Translations under genes and position numbers: made by a program
The notes under the pieces: generated by a model
Seen by the model: only the letters and a program-made list of their open reading frames with translations
What the model was told of the DNA's origin: nothing
Database searches by the model: none
In this document: in pieces, positions 56,149-64,000 of the stretch
Numbering within the stretch: the stretch's first letter is position 1
Layout of the letters: each line of letters begins with the position of its first letter
From: Ridgeia piscesae
Taxonomy: Eukaryota > Annelida > Polychaeta > Sabellida > Siboglinidae
Length of the DNA stretch: 64,000 nucleotides
Assembly (NCBI GenBank): GCA_025642075.2
Contig: JAODUO010000537.1
Coordinates: 385,001-449,000 of the forward strand
Direction: 5' to 3'

Positions 56149-58121
56149 CGTGTCAACGCGCGACCGGGGATTCTTCGAAACTGTGCCATTCCACGTGTTG
56201 TGAATAACTTGAAGCAAGGCTACGTCGGTGATTAGATCGTGCAAGGAGATCGACCAAATGATGTGTGAATGTGACTGGGAGTATGTGACTGGCGTGGTCT
56301 TTGGTGTCGTGTGCATGAGACGTTGGGAATGATCACAGAGTGCCTGGAGTATACTTGCACATGACCCTTTTGGATATTAATTTTTAATTGATATTAGTGT
56401 TGAAATTGCTGCCTAACACGCTGTGAGCATTACATTTCCCACGTTAAATTAACTTTAATTACATACGGCATGCACAATTCGCATAGGTTTGTTGTTTCAG
56501 TAAATGTGCTACATTTCTTAACATACGTGTATAGTTGTAGCGATTTGGCTACGTTATGTATTAGTTATAATTGGAGAACTGTTATATTGAATGACCCTTT
56601 TGTGTTGTTGTGCATGTGTGGTGATATGGGACCAATTTAGTTTGCTGATTTTAAATTTACACTTATCATCTACACGGCTTCAGCATTATATGTGAAGCAC
56701 CAAGAACTGTTGTTAATATGATAAAATGTATTATTACTAGAAGCACCAAAGCTTTTAGAACATGTACTATAAACTCAGTATCATGTTATATGCACTTTAG
56801 AGCATCAGTTATTAGGGATAATGCCTGGAAAACACTGAAAGCAGTTACAACAGTTTTACACAAGGGACAGTGGCAGAGTAACCAAAATGCATTAAAGGCA
56901 TATGCCCAAGCAGGCAAGCACCCCAAGGCCAGGAGCCCAAGAAAATACCCACGTATTTCTTATTCATACACAATAGTACTGCAACGCCAGAGACAAATTT
57001 GTCAATGATGGCTACTGCATAAATTTCATCGGTACTTCATCCAGTGTGTTTAATAAGCTGGCCTTTGGATGTTTCACATACATTATAGAGAGGTCGTATT
57101 ACACAACTGACCGTAAATGAGTACAATTTCTTCAACAACATCCGTCGCCGTCTTCAGACGTCGTCCCCTGACAGCGCTACTAATCTTCAACAGTACCACA
57201 AACCCCGTCTTCTGATTTCGTCCGACAGCGATGTCATTACGTTGCTCCGACTTCGTTCACTCATTATTCATTTCATTCTGTTGTTATGTCGGTAGAGGGG
57301 TTTCTGGATTCACCCTTGGGTGTACGTAAAACCCACGGAAGTGCCAACGAATGTTTTCGTACGTTACTGAACACGGACACGTACTCAGAGGTGGGAGACA
57401 TCATTGGACTTTGAATCCTTAGATATATTTCTTGGGACGCTAGAGCTTATTATGCAGACATTACTTGGAGAGCGCCTCACAAACTGTACAGCTATATGCT
57501 GCAAATACCTGCATTTGTTTGTTTTATTCAAAAAGTCACGACGGGGCAGTGAATAAACAAACATAGCTGCACGCACTCGGGTGATGATTATTTACGTTGA
57601 ATGTTGTACGTTGTATGTCAATACCTTGTTAAAATATGTTATATTGTTAATATTTCGGGATTGAAGATGCCATAGCTAAGTTGATGACAACAGAAAACTA
57701 AGCAATCAACCCAGCAGTGCGGTTGATATAATGACACCATGTTGACCCTGCTGTATTGGATTTACCTGTTTAAACTGTTTTAAGCGTAATGCAATTCGCA
57801 TAGATACGTATGGGACGGATTTCAACTGATTCTGTGATAAACCATTGCCGTCTGTGTGCCTTGCCGTGTGTACAGTGTACGTGAAACATGACAGCAGTGA
57901 ACTGATACGATGTGAACTTCACAAACCGCGATTTCAGAGAAGCGTGCCATACTGGGTGCCTTGGGTTCGTTTCTACCAGTTATGTGGCCGTATTGATCAA
58001 GTCAAAGTCAAAGTGTATTGCAAACATTCATTATATCAGTTAATTTGCGTTGCCTGTTGACGTATGCCTAATTATGACTGCGACTTGGTATACCATATTA
58101 TTTGTGGTTTGTGTTTGAGAC
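56149..58121 (+). other. 3' UTR and intergenic sequence
   Basis: Begins as the 3' UTR of the membrane-protein gene. I could not fix its end. ORFs at 56718-57008 and 57845-58060 have no family resemblance or splice context. Confidence 0.4.
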
Positions 58122-58207
<86 letters not shown>

Positions 58208-58217
58208 TACATCATAC

Positions 58218-58250
<33 letters not shown>
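58122..58250. repeat. (TA)n microsatellite with CATACATCATACAT interruption
   Basis: Three TA blocks separated by short CAT-containing interruptions. Confidence 0.95.
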
Positions 58251-58256
<6 letters not shown>

Positions 58257-59392
58257 TCATTATAAATATGTTTATGTGTGTACTATATGGCATGATTGAT
58301 TTAAATGTGCTTTACAAAATATGGCTACAATACCCTTGTATCGAAAGCAAGTGCAAAGTTGCACTGAGCACTACAATAAACGGATTAATTAAAATATTTC
58401 AATTATGTTCGTATCTGGCCAGCGTTATCTTAACGTGTTATCGTTTGGAGGAATCGGGTCAATAATATATTCTGCGAATGATGTACGCACACAAAAACAC
58501 ACATGCATATACACACGCACTAGTTTTACTGGATTTGCCATATGTATGTCGTATGCGGTGTATATTCCAGTAGCCACTAAGAACATAATTAGTAAGTAAG
58601 TACATAAGTCAGTAAGTAATAACGACATTTCCATTTGAACTATTGTATAGACTAATTTGACGAACGCCTGCACTCTATTGAAATACCTATCTTCACCATT
58701 AATTACACATTTGCAATAGGGTATTACGTAATTTTTGTATACGGTTATGGGTTACCTGTTTCGAGATGCGAGATATGTCATGATGTCATATCTTCTGTAC
58801 GAGCTAATACCCCGCGAGCAGACCATTGCATTTAAGGGGTCAAATGCGAACCCGTGTTCACATATTTTATTATTTGCATAGACTGGTCTATACGGTTTTT
58901 ACAAAACTAGATATGGACACTTTTAAAAGTTGCTGTATTAGATTAATTATCAGGTAAGCATGCATCTATTATGACATATTTACAAAACATTTAGCCATAT
59001 TATCCGTGAAAGAGTAGCGGTTTCCAAACATAGCTGTTATTTCGACATTGTTTAGATAGTGGCGGCAAAAGGTTGAATAAACACTCGTGGTCAGTATACA
59101 CTTTCTGAAGGCATGCGTTGGCTGGTTGACGGCATGTCACAATCGCGTAGGTTTACTTACCTGTATTGACCTATGATTCTGTCACTCGCATGACGTATCT
59201 CATACATTAATGTCATTCTTGATGCGATTATGTGCTCATATCAGTGAGTGTTTTCTTATCGTTTATCTTGCCCCAACCGCCGTCCCCGGTTCTGATAGGT
59301 CCTATGTCGCTATCTCTAGCCACGTGCTTCTGCTCCTGACAAGAACGAACGCATCGGCAAAGGGCACAGGATGACACTCTCCATTCACGTCG
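58251..59392. other. Intergenic, upstream of the EF-hand gene
   Basis: No gene recognised. Confidence 0.5.
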
Positions 59393-59447
59393 TATATAAA
59401 GGTTGTCACTCGCCAACTCAGATTCACTTTTCTGACAACTTAGACAG
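59393..59447 (+). promoter_or_regulatory. TATA box and non-coding first exon of the EF-hand gene
   Basis: TATATAAA at 59393-59400 sits about 30 bp before a likely start of transcription. The short leader ends at a consensus donor (GACAG|GTAAGA, exon end 59447). The matching acceptor TTCTAGCAG ends at 59739, giving a 5' UTR exon of about 20 nt joined to the ATG exon. Confidence 0.6.
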
Positions 59448-59759
59448 GTAAGATGCGGGTTCATACAGGACTAAGCATAACTTCGACTCGGATTATGCAA
59501 GGTCCCTTAAACACATATGGCGTTTAACAGTCATACTCACTAGAAATGTGGCAGACACAACAGGTCTACGTGTTTATCCCTACTTGATTGAGTCATAAAT
59601 CAAACAACTGCAATTCTTCCAATTTATTTTATTTAATAGATTCCATACATGGACTGTTTCGTGTGTCTTAACAAAGGAACTGTTTAGGGTAGACTGGTGA
59701 GAGGTCGGCTATATATATATTCTTCTTCTGTTCTAGCAGGAGCCGCTCACAGTACCAAA

Positions 59760-59990
59760 ATGGCAGACGCAGAATTACTCGGAAAACTATTCGACAAAGC
59801 AGACAAAGACGGCGACGGAACTCTGTCCAAGTCTGAAATACAGGAGATATTCAAAGTGTTCGACACAGCCGGTGAGTGGAAACACGCGCGATACTATGGT
59901 TTAGCTGCATCCGTAAGCCGTTTACAATAGGCCTATACACCCTGTATAGTCATTGGAACATTTCGCGTATAGGGGTCTGCACATCTCTTC

Positions 59991-60037
<47 letters not shown>

Positions 60038-60089
60038 GTGTGTGTGTGTGTGTTGTGTGTGTGTGTGTGTTTGTGTGTGTTGTGTGTGT

Positions 60090-60120
<31 letters not shown>

Positions 60121-60126
60121 TGTGTG

Positions 60127-60222
<96 letters not shown>

Positions 60223-60398
60223 GTATTATATATATATATTATATATATATATACATATATATATACTATATATACGTATATATATACGTATATATTTATA
60301 TATATATCATATAAAGTTATATATATACGTATATATATATAGTATATATATATATATATATAAATTATCACGTATATATAATATAATATATATATTAT

Positions 60399-60431
<33 letters not shown>

Positions 60432-61534
60432 CGATAATATTTTTTTACATGTAGCTCGCAATATCTGAACGTCGTACGTGTGTATTCAGGGAGCGGCAAG
60501 GTGTCAAAGGAATCGTTCCTATCCACGTACCAGACCGTGTTTGGTGGGTCAGCCGAAAACGCCGAAAAAGTCTTCACGAAGCTAGACAAAGACGGGAGCG
60601 GTGACGTCACGGCGGAAGAGCTCTTTGATTTATTCGGTCAACTGGATACAGAAGGTACGATCGACTGGTATTTAACTATAATCGCGCAAGCCTTTGCGTT
60701 TTTTATAAAAGAAAGTAATTCCGCTAATCGAACTCCCCTTTCGTTCGTTTGGCACATCGCACAACACTGTATTAGCTAACGTATGGCCTATTATATAGAA
60801 TAAATCGCCTAAGAAAACCGCGGCATTAACATTTGCAGCAGCAGCGTACGTATTCAGAAATGCATTCAGTGCGACGCTGTATGAATCAACAACAGTCACA
60901 GCCGTAGGCACTGTGACGCATAAAGCTGTGTTGTTGTCTGTCAGTCTAGAAATAAGACAAAGAAGGACACCTTGATGTATGTTTGTCTGACGTTCCCGTA
61001 GACAAACTGAAATGAATGGTTAGTTGATTGTCGACCTCATTCTTGTTTTCCCAGGTACAGGGAAACTAACAAGAGACGAATTCATCACTCGGTATCAAAA
61101 GGTATGTACTATGATCTCATTCATGAGTATAACACTAGCAAGGAATCATTTTGTAGCAATAGACTGTATCTAATTTTCTATTTGATCGTCCTATCTTAAC
61201 AGACATCCCCCATGATTAAAATGTACGCTAACAATACAAGAGTCGATCAAATGGTCTGAAGTTATTAAATCAGGAACACGTGGGTTGTGCCAATGCAAAG
61301 AATTAACGAAGATGGTTTATTATAACAAAACAGAAGATCACAAAAACTGTACTTTGTGACGCTGTTCTGTTTTTTCTAGCCCCAACTGAAATGTGTAACT
61401 TAGACTTAAATGCAATTTTACCCCTTATTGAACTAGTGTGAATAGTGGATAATGTATGACGAAACAACATCTAAGTTATACCGCCCGTTCACACCCTGAT
61501 GTGGTGTCTTGTCTTTCAGCTGGTTTCCCAGTGA
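59760..61534 (+). CDS. Small four-EF-hand calcium-binding protein
   Basis: Four coding exons in frame: 59760-59871, 60490-60654, 61055-61101 and 61520-61534 (TGA at 61532), giving 112 aa with start [17 protein letters not shown] in AAAATGG context. Loops in order are [12 protein letters not shown] (canonical), [12 protein letters not shown] (no acidic residue at 3, 5 or 12, likely silent), [12 protein letters not shown] (canonical) and [12 protein letters not shown] (weak, but keeps Glu at 12). EF-hand proteins bind calcium as paired loops; here each pair joins one strong and one weak loop. No signal peptide or extra domain, so it is probably a cytosolic buffer or sensor. Intron 1 contains a long GT/TA microsatellite. 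The last exon encodes only LVSQ and rests on its acceptor and phase. No specific family is recognised. Confidence 0.82.
59996..60437. repeat. (GT)n followed by long imperfect (TA)n
   Basis: GT array 59996-60126 with TGTTG slips, then about 300 bp of TA-rich repeat, filling most of intron 1 of the EF-hand gene. Confidence 0.96.
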
Positions 61535-62254
61535 CACATGTCACCTTGTCCTGTCGAAAGCACACGTGTGTTCAGGTTACATTGCGTCATATCAACCGCG
61601 TTGGTGAAGCAAAGTTCGAGTCAAAGAGATATGTGGATGGCGACAACATCACCAGGCGACATTTGACATCGCCGTGTGGCATCTCACACAAGTATAGACG
61701 TAACACATCTACACACGACTACCATCTGACTTGACTCTGAAGTAGGAGAGCAATGTGTCCAAGCAAAATCACGACTCGCTCGAACAAATATTACAAACCA
61801 TCTGTTCAGCCCGACCTGTATGCTAATAAAATGCTCTGTCAGTTGTTTGCTGTAGTTACCTGCTTTTTTCTTGCATAGAACAACCAGATACATTTTTTAT
61901 ATTCCAGTACGTATACATGTTGTTTTCTTTCCCAAATCACACTTTTATGCATGCTCATCGACGAAGACCCATAAAAAATTATGATAACGATCAATTTCAT
62001 ATTGCATTATTTACAACAAAACTAAATCAGCTATGAAAACATTTCGAAGGCAGAGCAAAAGCATGACAAACACCGGATGCGTTGTATGCATGAATACTTA
62101 TTATAATGTGTTCCACCACGCCAACGGCAACAAACCTCTCCGCCAAACGCTTGCACACGAATTAATGAAATACAATTTTGACTGAGAATGTGCCCCGCTT
62201 CTTCGAGTTCTTACCTTTTTCTCCAAGACGTTTCTCAAAGTTATCTCAAAGTTA

Positions 62255-62261
<7 letters not shown>
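61535..62261 (+). terminator. 3' region of the EF-hand gene with AATAAA at 61825
   Basis: AATAAA at 61825-61830 lies about 290 bp after the stop and is a fair polyadenylation signal. Nothing else was recognised before the TA array. Confidence 0.45.

Positions 62262-62346
<85 letters not shown>
62262..62346. repeat. (TA)n microsatellite
   Basis: Uninterrupted TA array next to the LINE fragment. Confidence 0.95.
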
Positions 62347-62349
<3 letters not shown>

Positions 62350-62359
62350 ATATATATAT

Positions 62360-62990
62360 TAAAGTTACCAATACCTGGTGTTATGTTAGATGAAAAATTG
62401 TCATTTACGGAGCATGTTACAGCCGTGCAAAAGAAGTCTCAGCAGCGACTGCACGTTCTTCGAAAGTTACGAGCTTTCTACGTTGATCCACTACTTCTTC
62501 TACGCCTTTACCGTAGCATAATTGAGCCTCTCTTAGCCTACTGCAGCATTTGTTACTACCCTGCTCTTTCTGTGAAAAACCGTAACAGGCTTCTGAAAAT
62601 CTCACATGTTTCTGCCAAGATCATTGATTTACCTACACCAAAGCTCTCCGAAATAATCGACCATGCAATTTTGAAGAAAGTTCGTGCTGTCGCTATTGAG
62701 TCTGATCACCCGCTCTCTACGTTCTTCCGTCTCAATTGAGATATACCGTTGTATAAAATGTAAAACATCTCGCTATAGCAGGAGTTTTGTGCCTGTGGCC
62801 ATTAGAATGTTGAATGCTAAATGAGTCATGTTGATGTCACCCGGTTGAATTGTTCTTGTAGTGGATACATCTGGAAATTCATTTGCATTTTGTTGTGACC
62901 ATCCCATATATTTTAGATGTGATCATGAGTTGTAAAATGCATATCCTTTTTAAGGACAATAAAGTGATTAGATTTGATTGATAAAAAAGT
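62360..62990 (+). mobile_element. L2-like LINE 3' fragment
   Basis: Reads PGVMLDEKLSFTEHVTAVQK, LHVLRKLRAFYVDP, RLYRSIIEPLLAYCSICYYP, SVKNRNRLLKISHVSAKII, then, after a frameshift at about 62735, CKTSRYSRSFVPVAIRMLN. This is the arrangement at the C-terminus of L2/CR1-clade reverse transcriptases. The tail ends ATAAAGTGATTAGATTTGATTGAT. It is severely 5'-truncated, has lost the LPSGRR-type block and is dead. Confidence 0.85.
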
Positions 62991-64000
62991 CGGTGGTTAA
63001 GGTCATGTGTTTTTGCAAAACTTAGTGTTTATACGTCATCGCATATGACGTTCCCGTTTGTGATCGTTCGTGCGGAATCACGTGACATGCCAATTCGAGC
63101 CTAAGAGGTTTCCTAATACATTATTGTTATCCTGGAAAAAAGCTATATTTCTGATAACTCCACAATAGTTTTTAAATAACTTGATTAAATCAAAATGACG
63201 TCACAAACATCGATCAGCGGGTATTACATCGATACCTTCTCCATATATAATTGTCATCAACATTTATAATTATTATAGTCAGTTATAAAGCCACTTCCTA
63301 GTAATAACTGAACCTAAATACGACACCTAGGTAGATAATATGACATAATATACAACCGGATGCAATGGCAAAGAATTACACTGGAGATGACTGATCAGGT
63401 AATTGTTGGAGAATGTCGTCGAACCACGATGATTTTCAGTTATTAAAGTAAACACTGAAAAACTTATGCAAATAGTCTTGTTGTGGGAGAAAAAATGGAT
63501 TAACTGATTATTAAATATTCCGAAGAGGCCCAGATAATGAACAATATGTAGTTGGATACGGCAGAAAAGAGAAGTGATGGCGGATCCATGTACTCCAATG
63601 GTATCAAGAAGGGGTATAATACATCCCTTTTCAAAAGAAATATTGTAACAATGCCACTATAACTAACATAACATGTTACATTACAAATATGAAAATACTA
63701 CTGTTAGAAACCTTTCCAAGCATGCACAGACGTCCCGCCACATATACACTCTGGTGGAGCTCTTCCTCCAGTCTATTAAAGGATCAAGTGCATCAAGTAA
63801 GATCTCACTGTGTGCAGCACTTCACAAGGCCAGCCAATGGGTGACATCTCAACAATGTTTACACAACTGTAAGCAGCAGTGCTGATTAATGCAGAGACAA
63901 CATGGCACAAATTGTAGATAATACCTTGATAAGGCTTTCATGGAATGCTGTGTTTAAATACGACTCCATCTCAGATCAAGATTACCATGTATAAATTAAG
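62991..64000. other. No gene seen
   Basis: AT-rich unique sequence. The ORF at 63673-63885 has no supporting signals. Confidence 0.5.

Noticed and set aside
59876..60461. ORFs over the GT/TA repeat
   Set aside because: Repeat translation inside an intron of the EF-hand gene.

Overview
This is nuclear DNA from an animal, most likely a marine invertebrate. Genes are split into many short exons with GT..AG introns and AATAAA signals. Introns and spacers hold CR1-, RTE- and L2-like LINE tails, a BEL/Pao LTR element, hAT-type inverted-repeat elements, tRNA-derived SINE-like pieces and long (CA)n/(TA)n tracts. I cannot place the species from the sequence.

Layout. 1-4.2 kb: gene-poor, a long CA repeat, a minisatellite and one weak minus-strand exon candidate. 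4.2-5.3 kb: tail of a CR1-like LINE (minus). 6.6-11.8 kb: a complete 8-exon thiopurine S-methyltransferase-like gene (231 aa). 12.8-28.5 kb: the locus is repeated inverted and then forward again, so the TPMT-like gene appears three times (+, -, +). The inverted copy and the start of the third copy hold patches that look like uncorrected long-read sequence. Deleting 12836-28467 restores one continuous locus. A fold-back assembly artefact is therefore the leading explanation, with a real inverted triplication or haplotype join as alternatives. 30.7-36.0 kb: a divergent VPS4-like AAA ATPase (nine exons, N-terminus not found). 36.7-37.9 kb: a hAT-type element with a perfect 8-bp target duplication. 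38.7-43.4 kb: a NATD1-like N-acetyltransferase (minus, three exons), head-to-head with a gene at 43.7-56.1 kb. That gene encodes a putative single-pass membrane protein with a signal peptide, Cys-rich ectodomain, EGF-like exon, TM segment and acidic tail. Its first intron carries nested transposons: an internally deleted BEL/Pao element inside a second hAT-type element related to the first. 59.4-61.5 kb: a small four-EF-hand protein gene with a TATA box and a 5' UTR intron. 62.3-63.0 kb: an L2-like LINE tail. The last kilobase shows no gene.

The genes are unrelated single loci (methyl transfer, ESCRT-type AAA ATPase, acetyl transfer, a membrane protein, calcium binding) and form no pathway. 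The observations most worth following are the fold-back triplication, the hAT-type elements that share a core but carry different subterminal arrays, the unfamiliar membrane protein, and the divergent VPS4-like ATPase. Exon models are hand-built from splice sites, reading phase and family resemblance; no database search was run.
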